A stretch of DNA of 64,000 nt from JAIBJN01 sp963838795. GTDB taxonomy: Bacteria; Actinomycetota; Thermoleophilia; Gaiellales; Gaiellaceae. Below the pieces are notes generated by a model. It saw nothing but the letters and a program-made list of their open reading frames with translations, made no database searches and was not told the DNA's origin. Both the position numbers and the translations under genes were made by a program. Shown here piece by piece: positions 49,911-59,644 of this stretch; position 1 is the stretch's first letter, and each line of letters begins with the position of its first letter. The DNA lies in assembly GCA_963838795.1 (NCBI GenBank), contig CAWISL010000001.1:62001-126000 (forward strand), written 5' to 3'.

Positions 49911-51280
49911 GAGGAGCGCCGGCCCACCAGGCCGGCGGCCAGCATGAGCGCCGCCGCCGTGAAGCCCACGAGGAAACCAGGGTAGAACGTGCCTTCTTCC
50001 CAGAAGCCACGGTAATCGCTCGCAACAGCTCCGAGCAGGCTGCCGTGGAAGAGCGCAGTCTGCGCCCCGAGCGCGAGCGCCATACCGGCGGCGAGCAATC
50101 TGGCGGGGCCTGTCTTGCCGAGGGCGTAGGCCGCGACGCATGCGGCCGCAATCGCGACGATCGGCTCGAGGACGATGCCGGTGAGCCCCTTGCTCCCCAA
50201 GTCGAAGAGGGACCCCCACTGGCCGGAACCGTCCTCGCCGAACGGGGCGAACAACGCGGCGATGCCGACCGCCGCCCCCAGCACGGCCAAGAGGCTTGCC
50301 GGGCCCCAGCGAAACGGCGCACCCCACGCCTCGGGCGAGCGGACATCTCTGGCAGTTCCGACCAATCCCGCGAACAGGACGAGGGCGCCCGCCCCTAGGA
50401 AGATGAGCGGCGGGGCAGTGCCCAGCTGCCTGTCGTACGCCGCCGCCGCGGTCAATCCGATCCCAATCGCCCCCGCGGTCGTCAAGAGCCCGAATCCGAC
50501 GAGCGAGCCGTAGGCGAGGCGGTCGCGAATACGCCCGGCCTGGAGGAGGATGGCGACGGCGGCGACGATGAGCGGAACGCCGAGCGTCTCGGGGGCGAAG
50601 GCCGCGATCGTCCCGAGGGGCTTCGGATCACCCTGCGTGTTCGAGATGAAGCCAAGGCCCGCCCCGGCAAGGGCCAGCGAGACCACAACCGGCCGCCTTC
50701 GACGCGCGACGCGGGCCGACGGTGAAGCGGCCGGATGTGCTTCGACGCTCCTCGGCGGCACCTCCGTATCGGTCGCCGCCCGTGCTCGGCGAGCCTCGGC
50801 CAAGGCCCTCTCGAGAGCGCGGAGAAGCCGGCCGGTGTCGGAAGAGAAGCGAGCCGGGCTGAGCTCGAGAGCCTGACGGCGAGCGAGCGGCGTCAAACTC
50901 GGCGGCAGCTGGTGCTCGCTGGGCATGCTCGCTCCTTCGACGAGGACGGGAATGATTCGCACCTTCCGCGTCAGGGCGGCCTCGATCTCGATGCGGACGA
51001 AGTCCTCGGGGTCGTCCAGCCGGCGGCCCCCATGCTCGTCGGCAACGGTCAGCCACCTGTCGCCGATCACCGCGAGCAGCACGTCCGTCGATCCGACCGC
51101 GGCGGCGATCTCCTCGGCGAAGTCGTCTCCCAGGTCGATCGAGTCGATGTCCTTGAAGATCTGATCCTCGCCGAACCGCTCGGCGAGACGGTCGTACAGC
51201 CAGCCGGCCGGATACGCGGAGTCGTCCCGCCGGTAGCTGATGAAGATGCGACCCTGGACGTCAGCGTCGGGCTCGGTCAT
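49907..51280 (-). CDS. TIR domain protein with C-terminal multi-pass membrane region
   Basis: A 457-residue protein. Residues 10-150 are a bacterial TIR domain: GRIFISYRRDDS, FKDIDSIDLGDDFAEEIAAA, VLLAVIGDRWL, and DFVRIEIEAAL where E98 is the likely NADase Glu. Residues 150-195 are a charged linker. Residues 196-455 hold about eight hydrophobic helices with no recognised domain. TIR domains act in NAD+ cleavage or scaffolding. Membrane-tethered TIR proteins occur in bacterial signalling and some defence systems. No defence partner is next to it. Confidence 0.82.
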   Translation of the reverse strand: MTEPDADVQGRIFISYRRDDSAYPAGWLYDRLAERFGEDQIFKDIDSIDLGDDFAEEIAAAVGSTDVLLAVIGDRWLTVADEHGGRRLDDPEDFVRIEIEAALTRKVRIIPVLVEGASMPSEHQLPPSLTPLARRQALELSPARFSSDTGRLLRALERALAEARRARAATDTEVPPRSVEAHPAASPSARVARRRRPVVVSLALAGAGLGFISNTQGDPKPLGTIAAFAPETLGVPLIVAAVAILLQAGRIRDRLAYGSLVGFGLLTTAGAIGIGLTAAAAYDRQLGTAPPLIFLGAGALVLFAGLVGTARDVRSPEAWGAPFRWGPASLLAVLGAAVGIAALFAPFGEDGSGQWGSLFDLGSKGLTGIVLEPIVAIAAACVAAYALGKTGPARLLAAGMALALGAQTALFHGSLLGAVASDYRGFWEEGTFYPGFLVGFTAAALMLAAGLVGRRSS

Positions 51281-51320
51281 CCTGCTCGTGCAGATCGTAA
51301 CTCGGCCGGTGGCGGATGCT

Positions 51321-51728
51321 CTAGCCCTGGAGCCAGAGCGCGAGCGTGGCCAGCGAGTTCGCGTCCGACAGCTCGCCGATCACGCCCCTGAGGGGTAACC
51401 GTTCCATCACGAGGTCGTCGCCCTCCTCCCGCTCGCCGATGCCGACGTCCACGAGCTCGGTCGCCTCGTAGGCGTGCACGTGCTCCGTCGAGTAGTCCGG
51501 CGCCGCCCAGAAGGAGCCGAGCTTCCGCCAGGCGCCCGCCTCGAGGCCGCACTCCTCGACCAGCTCGCGCGCGGCGCAGTCCTCAGGCGATTCCCCCTCT
51601 TCGATCGACCCTGCCGGAAGCTCGAGCGTGCGCTCGCCCGCGCCGGCCCGGGTCTGCCGTACGACCACGAGCAGGCCGCCGTCCAGGGCGACTATGGAGA
51701 CCGAATCCGGAGCCCTCAGCACCTGCAC
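51321..51728 (-). CDS. Nudix hydrolase (ADP-ribose pyrophosphatase-like)
   Basis: A 135-residue Nudix protein. The full Nudix box G-x5-E-x7-R-E-x2-E-E-x-G is present (GSIEEGESPEDCAARELVEECG). GTG 51728 is chosen because TAGACT (51741-51736) lies 7 nt upstream; an in-frame ATG at 51770 would overlap the divergent peptidase gene. The motif ELPAGSIEEGE resembles ADP-ribose diphosphatases. Confidence 0.88.
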   Translation of the reverse strand: MQVLRAPDSVSIVALDGGLLVVVRQTRAGAGERTLELPAGSIEEGESPEDCAARELVEECGLEAGAWRKLGSFWAAPDYSTEHVHAYEATELVDVGIGEREEGDDLVMERLPLRGVIGELSDANSLATLALWLQG

Positions 51729-51735
51729 GTCGAGG

Positions 51736-51745
51736 AGTCTAGGCT
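51736..51745. promoter_or_regulatory. Interlocked divergent -10 boxes for the Nudix and P1 peptidase genes
   Basis: The 10-bp AGTCTAGGCT contains TAGACT on the minus strand (51741-51736, 7 nt before GTG 51728) and TAGGCT on the plus strand (51740-51745, 6 nt before GTG 51752). The two boxes share bases 51740-51741, so only one polymerase could occupy the site at a time. Confidence 0.5.
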
Positions 51746-51751
51746 GCCGCC

Positions 51752-52840
51752 GTGGCACGGAAGCGGGCACGGGAGCTCGGGATTCGGATCGGAACGCTCC
51801 CGACGGGCGAGCAGAATGCGATCACGGACGTTCCCGGCGTCAGGGTCGGCCACGCGACCATCGTTGCCGGCGATTCGGTGCGCACCGGCGTAACCGTCGT
51901 CCTCCCCCACGAGGGCAACCCGTGGGAGGAGCCGGTCTTCGCGGGCCCGCACCGCCTGAACGGAAACGGCGAGCTCACCGGGCTCGAGTGGATCCGCGAG
52001 TGCGGGATGCTCACCTCACCGATCGGGCTCACGAACACGCATTCCGTCGGGGTCGTGCACGACGCGCTTATCGCCGCCGAGGTCGAGCGCCGGGCCAACG
52101 GCGAGGACTTCTGGAGCCTGCCCGTCGTCGGGGAGACGTGGGACGGCCAGCTCAACGACATCAACGGTATGCACGTTCGCCCCGAGCATGCGCGCGCCGC
52201 GCTTTCGGCCGCCGCACCGGGACGGGTTCCCGAGGGCAACGTGGGCGGCGGCACCGGCATGATCTGCCACGAGTTCAAGGGCGGCATCGGCACGTCGTCG
52301 CGGCTCGTCGACGGCTACATCGTCGGCGTGCTGGTGCAAGCCAACTACGGTCGGCGCGAGCGTCTTCGTGTGGACGGCGTCCCCGTCGGCGTGGACGTTC
52401 CGGCGGACCTCGTTCCGCTTCCCCGCGCCCCGGAGACGCGCCCGGGCGGCTCCATCATCGTTCTCATCGGCACGAATGCGCCGCTCCTTCCCGGCCAATG
52501 CGAGCGGCTTGCGCAGCGCGCCGGGCTCGGAGTCGCGCGTGTCGGAGGTGTCGGTGAGAACTCGAGCGGCGACCTCTTCCTCTGCTTCGCCACTGGAAAC
52601 CGCGGTCTTCCGGCGGGTGACCTCGCCGCGGCGAACCCGCTCACGGTGCCCCTCGAGATGTTGCCGAACAGCCGCATCACGCCGCTCTTCGACGGCGTCG
52701 TCGAGGCGACCGAGGAGGCGATCCTGAACGCCCTCTGCGCCGCCGAGACGATGACGGGCCGGCGCGGAACGGTCGTCCATGAGCTCCCGGCGGACCTGTT
52801 GGTCGACGCGATGGCCCGCCGAGGCGCTCTCACCGGCTAG
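51752..52840 (+). CDS. P1 family peptidase (DmpA-like aminopeptidase)
   Basis: A 362-residue Ntn-type hydrolase. It opens GTLPTGEQNAITDVPGVRVGHAT, typical for DmpA/BapA enzymes. It has TNTHSVGVVHDA, VGGGTGMICHEFKGGIGTSS, VLVQANYGRRE, and the autoprocessing Gly-Ser with nucleophile S234 in GGSIIVLIGTNAP. Family members cleave N-terminal residues from peptides or D-amino-acid amides after self-cleavage into two chains. GTG 51752 has TAGGCT 6 nt upstream. Confidence 0.9.
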   Translation: MARKRARELGIRIGTLPTGEQNAITDVPGVRVGHATIVAGDSVRTGVTVVLPHEGNPWEEPVFAGPHRLNGNGELTGLEWIRECGMLTSPIGLTNTHSVGVVHDALIAAEVERRANGEDFWSLPVVGETWDGQLNDINGMHVRPEHARAALSAAAPGRVPEGNVGGGTGMICHEFKGGIGTSSRLVDGYIVGVLVQANYGRRERLRVDGVPVGVDVPADLVPLPRAPETRPGGSIIVLIGTNAPLLPGQCERLAQRAGLGVARVGGVGENSSGDLFLCFATGNRGLPAGDLAAANPLTVPLEMLPNSRITPLFDGVVEATEEAILNALCAAETMTGRRGTVVHELPADLLVDAMARRGALTG

Positions 52841-52894
52841 CGCCTTCGACACTGCGTCCACTTGCGTCTGCGCCATTGGGCCCACGCTTCGGGC

Positions 52895-52924
52895 TTGTTT
52901 TCGGAACCCACAGGGGGCTACGCT
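52895..52924 (+). promoter_or_regulatory. Possible promoter of the patD-APC-pot region
   Basis: TTGTTT (52895-52900), an 18-nt spacer, and TACGCT (52919-52924). A leader of about 29 nt would follow, with GGAGGT at 52944-52949 before ATG 52960. Unlike most genes here, this one has a leader and a Shine-Dalgarno. Confidence 0.4.
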
Positions 52925-52959
52925 GGCCTAAGCGTCGAGACAACGGAGGTCGGATCCAG

Positions 52960-54402
52960 ATGAGCGTTGCGGTGTCCCAACAGAAGAACTTCGTGGGCGG
53001 CGAGTGGGTCGATGCCGTCGAAGGCGGGACGGCGGAGATCCTGAACCCCGCGACCGGCGAGACGATCGCGGAAGTCCCGAACGGCACCCAGGCCGACGTC
53101 GACCGAGCTGTGGAGGCGGCGAAGAACGCCCTCCCGGAATGGCTCGAGACGACTCCGGGTGAGCGCGCCGGCATGCTCCTGCAGCTCGCGGACGCGCTCG
53201 AGGCGCACGCGGACGAGCTCTGCCGAGCAGAGTCGGCGAACGTCGGCAAGCCGATGGGGATCGTGGTGGACGAGATTCCGGTCGCGGCCGACAACCTCCG
53301 CTACTTCGCAGGCGCGGCCCGCAACCTCGAGGGGAAGGCCACGGGCGAGTACATGCGCGGGTACACGTCGATGATCCGCCGCGAGCCCGTGGGGGTCGTC
53401 GGCCAGATCGCGCCCTGGAACTACCCGCTGATGATGGGCGTCTGGAAGATCGGCCCCGCGCTCGCCGCCGGCAACGTCATCGTCCTCAAGCCTTCCGAGC
53501 AGACGCCGCTCTCGACCTTGATGATGGCCGAGTACATCGCCGACATCTTCCCACCCGGCGTCGTGAATGTGATCACGGGCGACGGCGAGCCCGTCGGCGC
53601 GGGCATCGTCCGCCATCCGGACGTGCGCATGGTCTCGCTCACGGGCGACGTCGCCACCGGCAAGGAGATCGCCAAGACGGCGTCCGAGACCTTGAAGCGC
53701 GTCCACCTCGAGCTCGGCGGCAAGGCGCCGGTCGTCGTCTTCGACGATGCCGACCCCGCGGCCGTCGCCGACGGGATCCGAATCGCCGGCTACTGGAACT
53801 CCGGGCAGGACTGCACCGCGGCCTCCCGCGTCGTCGCCGGCCCGAAGGTCTACGACAAGCTCCTCGACGAGCTCGTCCCCCGGATCGAGTCGCTCAAGGT
53901 CGGCGACCCCGCCGAGGGCGAGGACATCGAGATGGGCCCGGTGATCTCCAAGTCGCAGCAGGAGCGGGTGCTCGGGTTCCTCGAGCGGGCCTCGAGCGGC
54001 AAGGCCAAGGTCCTCGTCGGAGGCGACGCGAACGGCGACCGCGGCTTCTTCGTGCAGCCAACCGTGGTCGTGGACGTCGACCAGGGCGACGAGATCGTCC
54101 AGCGCGAGGTGTTCGGCCCGGTTGTCACGGTTCAGCGCTTCGCGGACGACGACCAGGCGATCGCCTGGGCGAACGACGTCAACTACGGGCTCGCGGCCTC
54201 GGTCTGGACGCGCGACGTCGGCCGGGCCCTGAACGCCGCCCGGAAGCTCCAGTACGGGACAGTCTGGATCAACGACCACATCCCGCTCGTGTCGGAGATG
54301 CCACACGGGGGCTACAAGCAGTCCGGCTACGGCAAGGACCTTTCGATGTACTCGGTGGAGGAGTACACGCAGGTCAAGCACGTCATGGCGAAGATCGACT
54401 AG
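52960..54402 (+). CDS. patD: Gamma-aminobutyraldehyde dehydrogenase
   Basis: A 480-residue aldehyde dehydrogenase. It has the catalytic C285 in NSGQDCTAASR, the base Glu in VHLELGGKAPVVV, and IAPWNYPLMMGVWKIGPAL. The C-terminus (VSEMPHGGYKQSGYGKDLSM, then YTQVKHVM) is very close in pattern to E. coli PatD/YdcW. It oxidises 4-aminobutanal from putrescine to GABA with NAD+. The permease, pot genes and aminotransferase downstream fit polyamine catabolism. ATG 52960 has GGAGGT 10 nt upstream. Confidence 0.88.
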   Translation: MSVAVSQQKNFVGGEWVDAVEGGTAEILNPATGETIAEVPNGTQADVDRAVEAAKNALPEWLETTPGERAGMLLQLADALEAHADELCRAESANVGKPMGIVVDEIPVAADNLRYFAGAARNLEGKATGEYMRGYTSMIRREPVGVVGQIAPWNYPLMMGVWKIGPALAAGNVIVLKPSEQTPLSTLMMAEYIADIFPPGVVNVITGDGEPVGAGIVRHPDVRMVSLTGDVATGKEIAKTASETLKRVHLELGGKAPVVVFDDADPAAVADGIRIAGYWNSGQDCTAASRVVAGPKVYDKLLDELVPRIESLKVGDPAEGEDIEMGPVISKSQQERVLGFLERASSGKAKVLVGGDANGDRGFFVQPTVVVDVDQGDEIVQREVFGPVVTVQRFADDDQAIAWANDVNYGLAASVWTRDVGRALNAARKLQYGTVWINDHIPLVSEMPHGGYKQSGYGKDLSMYSVEEYTQVKHVMAKID

Positions 54403-54417
54403 CCGGCGGCCTCTGAC

Positions 54418-55974
54418 TTGGCTGTCGTTGCGGAACGCCCTCGGGCGGAGAGCGAGCAGACCGGGCTGAAGGCGAACGCGATCGGGTTCGTCGACGCCCT
54501 CGTCATCGGGCTCGCCTCGACCGCTCCTGCGTACTCGCTCGCCGCCATCCTGGGGTCGCTCGTTGTGATCGTCGGCGTGCAGGCGCCGGCCGCCTTGCTG
54601 GCGTCGTTCGTGCCGATGTTCTTCATCGCCGCGGCCTTCTACTACATGAACCGTGCCGACCCGGATGCGGGCACGACGTTCTCCTGGGTGACGCGGGCGC
54701 TCGGGCCGTACCCCGGCTGGATCGGCGGCTGGGCGGTCTGCACGACGGGGATCCTCGTCGTCGGCTCGCTCGCCGACGTCGGCGCGCGCTACACGTACAT
54801 CTTGTTCGGCTGGGACTCAGCGGCGGCGTCGAAGCCTGCGATCACGGCGCTCGCTGTCGCGTACATCATTGTCCTCACGGGCGTCTGCATCGTCGGCACG
54901 GAGCTCTCGGCGCGGTTGCAGAACGTGATGATCCTCGCGCAGGTCGGTGCGCTGCTCCTGCTCGCAGGCGTCGCGCTCGCGAAGGTCTACGCAGGCGATG
55001 CGACCCCCGAGTCGATCGAGCCCTCGCTCTCCTGGTTCAACCCGTTCGACATCGAGAGCCGCGAGGTGCTCGTCTCCGCCCTCCTCCTCGGAGTGTTCAT
55101 CTACTGGGGCTGGGAGAGCGCCGTCAACCTGGCCGAGGAGACCAAGGACTCGCGCACGACCTCCGGGCTGGCTGGCGTGGTGAGCACGGTCATCCTGGTC
55201 GTCACCTATGTGGCCGTTGCCACGGCGGTCGTGGCTTTCGCGGGTGTGGCGCTTCTTGAGGAGTTCGACGACGACGACGCGCTCCTCGGGACGATCGCCG
55301 ATGGGGTGCTCGGGTCGCCGTGGGACAAGCTCGTCATCCTCGCCATCGTCACGTCGGCGGTGGCGTCCACCCAGACGACCATCATTCCCGCATCGCGCAC
55401 GTCGTTCTCGATGGCCCGCTCGGACGCGCTCCCCAGGGGTCTCGCCCGGATCCACCCGCGCTTCCAGACGCCCCATGTCTCGACGTTCGTCGTCGCGGCG
55501 CTCGCGGTCGCCTGGTACGTGCCGGCCAACTTCATCTCCGAGAACTTCCTCTTCGACACCGTCTCCGCGCTCGCGCTGATGATTGCCTTCTACTACTCCC
55601 TTAGCGGCCTTGCGTGCGTCGTCTACTACCGACGCGAGCTCACGAAGTCGGTCTCGAACTTCCTCTTCATCGGCGTCGCTCCGCTGATCGGGGCGGCGCT
55701 GCTCGCCTTCCTCTTCTTCCAGGCGGTGAAGGACTTCTCGGATCCGGGCGCTTCCTACACCGGGCAGTCGATCCTCGGTCTCGGCGTGCCTCTCGTGATC
55801 GGGTTCGGGTTCCTTCTCCTCGGCGCCGTCTTCATGATCTTATGGCGGCTCACTGGCCACGAGCGGTTCTTCGGCCGCCGGGCGCTGGAGGCCGTCGACC
55901 CGGAGGTCGCGGCCGGGCGCGTCGCCGTCGCGGAGAAGGCTGGCCTCGACGGCGAGAAGGACGAGGAGGGCTGA
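54418..55974 (+). CDS. APC family amino acid/polyamine permease
   Basis: A 518-residue membrane protein with 12 or more helices. The APC helix-1 loop is IGLASTAPAYSLAA; TM3-like WIGGWAVCTTGI and a helix-6-like GVFIYWGWESAVNLAEETKDS follow. The C-terminal tail is charged. TTG 54418 lies 15 nt after patD. A charged start (MAVVAERPRAESEQTGLKAN) precedes helix 1. It is probably the amine or amino acid uptake system of the operon. Confidence 0.88.
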   Translation: MAVVAERPRAESEQTGLKANAIGFVDALVIGLASTAPAYSLAAILGSLVVIVGVQAPAALLASFVPMFFIAAAFYYMNRADPDAGTTFSWVTRALGPYPGWIGGWAVCTTGILVVGSLADVGARYTYILFGWDSAAASKPAITALAVAYIIVLTGVCIVGTELSARLQNVMILAQVGALLLLAGVALAKVYAGDATPESIEPSLSWFNPFDIESREVLVSALLLGVFIYWGWESAVNLAEETKDSRTTSGLAGVVSTVILVVTYVAVATAVVAFAGVALLEEFDDDDALLGTIADGVLGSPWDKLVILAIVTSAVASTQTTIIPASRTSFSMARSDALPRGLARIHPRFQTPHVSTFVVAALAVAWYVPANFISENFLFDTVSALALMIAFYYSLSGLACVVYYRRELTKSVSNFLFIGVAPLIGAALLAFLFFQAVKDFSDPGASYTGQSILGLGVPLVIGFGFLLLGAVFMILWRLTGHERFFGRRALEAVDPEVAAGRVAVAEKAGLDGEKDEEG

Positions 55975-55975
55975 G

Positions 55976-56404
55976 ATGGCCGGCACTCTCGTCCTCGGTT
56001 TCGACGGCTCGGAGTGCGCCGGCTCGGCCCTCGATGCGGCCATCGACCTCGCCCGTCGCTACGACGACGAGCTGGTCATCGTCGTCGCCGTCGAGCCGCC
56101 GGTGCGAAGCGTGGGGGAGGAGTTCCGCGAGTACGAGAAGGCACTCGAAGAGGAAGGCGAGGAGGTTGCTGGCCGAGCGGCACGGCGCGCTCGAGAGGCC
56201 GGGGTCGAGGCCGAAGTGGAGCTCGTCCCCGAGCGGCCCGTGCCCGCAATCCTCGACGTGGCGAAACGGCGGGGGGCGCACATGATCGTGATTGGGACGC
56301 ACGGGGAGGGCCCCCTCCGAGGAGCGATCCTCGGCTCCGTGCCTCACAAGCTCCTGCATCTGTCGGACCGGCCGGTGCTGGTCGTCCCCATCGGGAAGAG
56401 GTGA
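55976..56404 (+). CDS. Universal stress protein (UspA family)
   Basis: A 142-residue single Usp domain. It starts TLVLGFDGSECAGSALDAAI and has the ATP-binding motif G-x2-G-x9-G-S/T (GTHGEGPLRGAILGSVPHKL). It sits between the permease stop (1-nt gap) and potA (3-nt gap). Usp proteins are often linked with transporters in this way and may tune them by nucleotide binding. Confidence 0.9.
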   Translation: MAGTLVLGFDGSECAGSALDAAIDLARRYDDELVIVVAVEPPVRSVGEEFREYEKALEEEGEEVAGRAARRAREAGVEAEVELVPERPVPAILDVAKRRGAHMIVIGTHGEGPLRGAILGSVPHKLLHLSDRPVLVVPIGKR

Positions 56405-56407
56405 GAG

Positions 56408-57521
56408 ATGGCGGTTGAGCAACAGGTCGAGCGCGAGGCCGGGAGCGGCAGGCCGACCCCGGACGTCCGGCTCGAGCGCGTGACGAAGCGCTTCGACGAC
56501 GCGATCGCGGTCGACGACGTCTCCCTCGAGATCCCTCACGGGAGCTTCTTCGCGCTCCTCGGCCCCTCCGGCTGCGGCAAGACGACGAGCCTCCGCATGA
56601 TCGGTGGCTTCGAAGAGCCTACGGAGGGAGTCATCTACCTCGGCGACGTCGACGTCACGTGGTTGCCGCCGTACAAGCGCGACGTCAACACCGTCTTCCA
56701 GAGCTATGCGCTCTTCCCGCACCTGTCGATCCGCGACAACGTCGCCTTCGGCCTGAAGCGGCGCGGCGTGAAAGGCGCCGAGCTGGAGACCAGGGTCGCG
56801 GAGGCGCTCGAGCTCGTCGCCCTCAAGGGCTTCGAGCGGCGGAAGCCGCGTCAGCTCTCGGGTGGCCAGCAGCAGCGCGTCGCACTCGCCCGCGCCCTCG
56901 TCAACCGTCCGCGCGTGCTCCTGCTCGACGAGCCGCTCGGCGCGCTCGACCTCAAGCTCCGCAAGCAGATGCAGCTCGAGCTCAAGCGCATCCAGCACGA
57001 GGTCGGGCATCACGTTCGTCCACGTCACCCACGACCAGGAAGAGGCCATGACGATGGCCGACACGATCGCGGTCATGAACGCGGGCAAGATCGAGCAGCT
57101 GGGCGCGCCGACCGAGCTGTACGAGACGCCGGGCAGCGCCTTCGTCGCCGGCTTCCTGGGGATCTCGAACCTCCTGCAGGGCACCGTCGAGGGCGGCGAC
57201 GCCGTCCGCCTCGCCGAGGGGACGGTGGTGCGGGTCTCGGCCGCCGCGGGCCGCACCGGAGAGGTGTCGATCGGCATCCGCCCGGAGAAGGTGCGGCTCG
57301 GGACGCAGGAGGCGAACCACCTCTCCGGCGAGGTGCGGGAGAGCGCCTACATTGGCGTCTCGACGCAATACATCGTCGACACGCGGGCCGGCGCGATCAC
57401 GCTCTACGTTCAGAACGCCGAGGCAGGGGCGCCCTCGGTACGACCTGGCGATCCGGTCACGCTCAGCTGGAGCCCCGACGCGACCTTCGTAGTGGAATCA
57501 CAGGAGGAGAAGCACCCATGA
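56408..57521 (+). pseudogene. potA: Spermidine/putrescine ABC transporter ATP-binding protein, frameshifted
   Basis: It reads from ATG 56408: Walker A GPSGCGKTT, LSGGQQQRVALARALVNRP, Walker B VLLLDEPLGALDLK. One extra G in the GGG at 57005-57007 breaks the frame. In the next frame TFVHVTHDQEEAMTMADTIA and the TOBE-like C-terminal part (ISIGIRPEKVRLG-like VSIGIRPEKVRLG) continue to 57521. The corrected length is about 370 residues, normal for PotA. It ends overlapping potD by 4 nt. Confidence 0.88.
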
Positions 57522-58721
57522 AGCACCCGTTCGAGCGGACGAACGATCCGATCACCCGCGAACAGCTCCTGCGGCGAGCGGCCGCGGGCGGCGTCACGCT
57601 CTCGCTGCCCGGCCTCCTGGCGGCCTGCGGGGGCGGCGGTGGCATCGAAGGCCAGCAGCCGGCCGAGACCGGCGCGACGACCGTCGAGCAGGTGCTCGCC
57701 GACGAGATCACGGTCTCGAACTGGCCCTACTACATCGACCAGAACGACGACGCGACCTCGTTCCCGACGCTCGACAAGTTCACCGAGGCGACCGGGGTCA
57801 AGGTCAACTACCTCGAGGACATCAATTCGAACGAGGAGTTCTTCGGCGAGATCCAGGCCCCGCTCTCGCGCGGCCAGTCGATCGACCGAGACATCATCGT
57901 CCCGACCGCGTGGCTCTGCCGCCCGACTCCTGAGCTTGGGCTACCTGCAGAAGCTCGACAAGAGTGCGATCCCGAACATCGTCAACCTCGAGGCCACGCT
58001 CGCGAGCCCGGCCTGGGATCCGAACCGCGACTACAGCCTGCCCTGGCAGAGCTACATCACCGGCCTCGGCTACGACCCGAAGAAGGTCGGAGGCGAGCTC
58101 ACGTCGGTCGAGCAGCTGCTCGACCCCGCCCTCAAGGGGAAGATCACGATGCTGGACTCGATGGAGGACACGGCGGCGCTCTTCATCCTCGAGATGGGCG
58201 GCGACCCGGCGAACCCGGACGAGCCGCAGCTTCAAAGAGATCGTCGCGAAAAGCTCAAGCAGGCCGTCGACGACGGGCAGATCCGCCAGTTCACCGGGAA
58301 CGACTATACGGGCCTCGCTCGCCGAAGCGGCGACGCGTGGGCGTCGATCGCCTGGTCGGGGGACATCATCATCCTCCAGCCGGACAACCCGAACCTCGAG
58401 TTCAGGATCCCCGACGCGGGCGGCATGTCCTCGGTCGACACGATGGTGATCCCGACCGGTGGCGACGTCTACACGGCGTCGACGTTCATGAACTTCTTCT
58501 ACGACCCGAAGATCGCCGCGGAGGTCACCGCCTACGTGAACTACATCACCCCGGTCAAGCGGGACGAAGGAAGCGATCGAGAAGATCGACCCGACGTTCG
58601 CCGAGAATCCGCTCGTCTTCCCGACCGCCCGAGCTGCTCGAGAATCTACACGAGTACAGCGCCGAGGCGATCGAGAACGTCGAGTACCAGGAGACAGTGG
58701 CAGGCGGTGATCGGCGTGTAG
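57518..58721 (+). pseudogene. potD: Spermidine/putrescine-binding lipoprotein, multiply frameshifted
   Basis: ATG 57518 begins a lipoprotein-like signal (LSLPGLLAACGGGGG). PotD-type motifs include TVSNWPYYIDQNDD, then LLSLGYLQKLDKSAIPN, WDPNRDYSLPWQSYITGLGY, GKITMLDSMEDTAALFILEMGG, MVIPTGGDVYTASTFMNFFYDP. The reading changes frame near 57917, 58226 to 58250, 58560, 58627 and 58698. Nearly all are extra single bases. The final frame ends WQAVIGV and TAG 58719-58721. If corrected it is about 400 residues. Confidence 0.82.
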
Positions 58722-58740
58722 CCGCTGCCCGGCGTGCGGG

Positions 58741-59602
58741 ATGAGCTTCCTCCACCGCCACCGCTGGCTGACGCCGTACCTGCTGCTGGCGCCGGGGATC
58801 GCGTTCCTGCTCCTCTTCTTCGTCGTCCCGCTCTACTACCTCGGGTACACGTCGCTGCAGGAAGGCACCGTCCAGGTCGGCTACACGTTCACCTGGGCCT
58901 GGGACAACTACAGGGAGGCGATCAGCACCTACCAGGACGCAGTTCTTCCGCTCGCTCCAGTACGCGGGGATCGCCACGGTAGCTCGCGCTGCTCATCTCC
59001 TATCCGCTCACGTACTGGATCGCCTTCCGCGGCGGGCGTTGGAAGAACCTGCTGCTCCTCTTCATCATCGCGCCGTTCTTCGTCACGTACCTCATCCGGA
59101 CGCTCGCCTGGCAGAACATCCTCTCGGACGACGGCTTCGTCGTCGAACGCGCTCCAGGCCCTCGGGCTCGTTGCGGACGACGGCCGGCTGCTCGCCACCT
59201 CGACCGCCGTGATCGCTGGAATCACCTACAACTTCCTGCCCTTCATGGCCCTGCCGCTCTACGTCAGCCTGGAGCAGATCGACAAGAACCTGATCGAGGC
59301 GGCCAAGGACCTCTACGCCTCGAGCACGAAGGCGTTCCTGCGCGTCACGCTGCCACTCTCGGCGCCGGGGGTGATCGCAGGGACGCTCCTGACGTTCATC
59401 CCGGCGGCCGGCGACTTCATCAACGCCGAGCTCCTGGGGACGCCGAACCAGGCGATGATCGGCAACGTCATCCAGTCGAAGTTCCTCGAGATCACCGACT
59501 ACGGCCAGGCGGCGGCGCTCTCGGTGATCCTCATGGCGGTCATCCTCGTCCTGATCGTCATCTACACCCGCGATGCTCGGCACGGAGAGGATGGCCGGAT
59601 GA
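58741..59602 (+). pseudogene. potB: Spermidine/putrescine ABC transporter permease (PotB-like), frameshifted
   Basis: ATG 58741 opens HRHRWLTPYLLLAPGIAFLL and reads to AISTYQD. Extra bases near 58940, 58981 and 59142 shift the frame; YPLTYWIAFRGGRWKNLLLL and RTLAWQNILSDDGFVV appear in other frames. The frame returns at ALQALGLVADDG and includes the EAA loop EQIDKNLIEAAKDLYASSTK. A final extra base near 59572 precedes the stop at 59600-59602. The corrected protein is about 286 residues, normal for the family. Confidence 0.82.
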
Positions 59603-59644
59603 CCGTCGCGGCCGAGCCGCAGCCGCTGCCCCGGCGCAGCGGCA

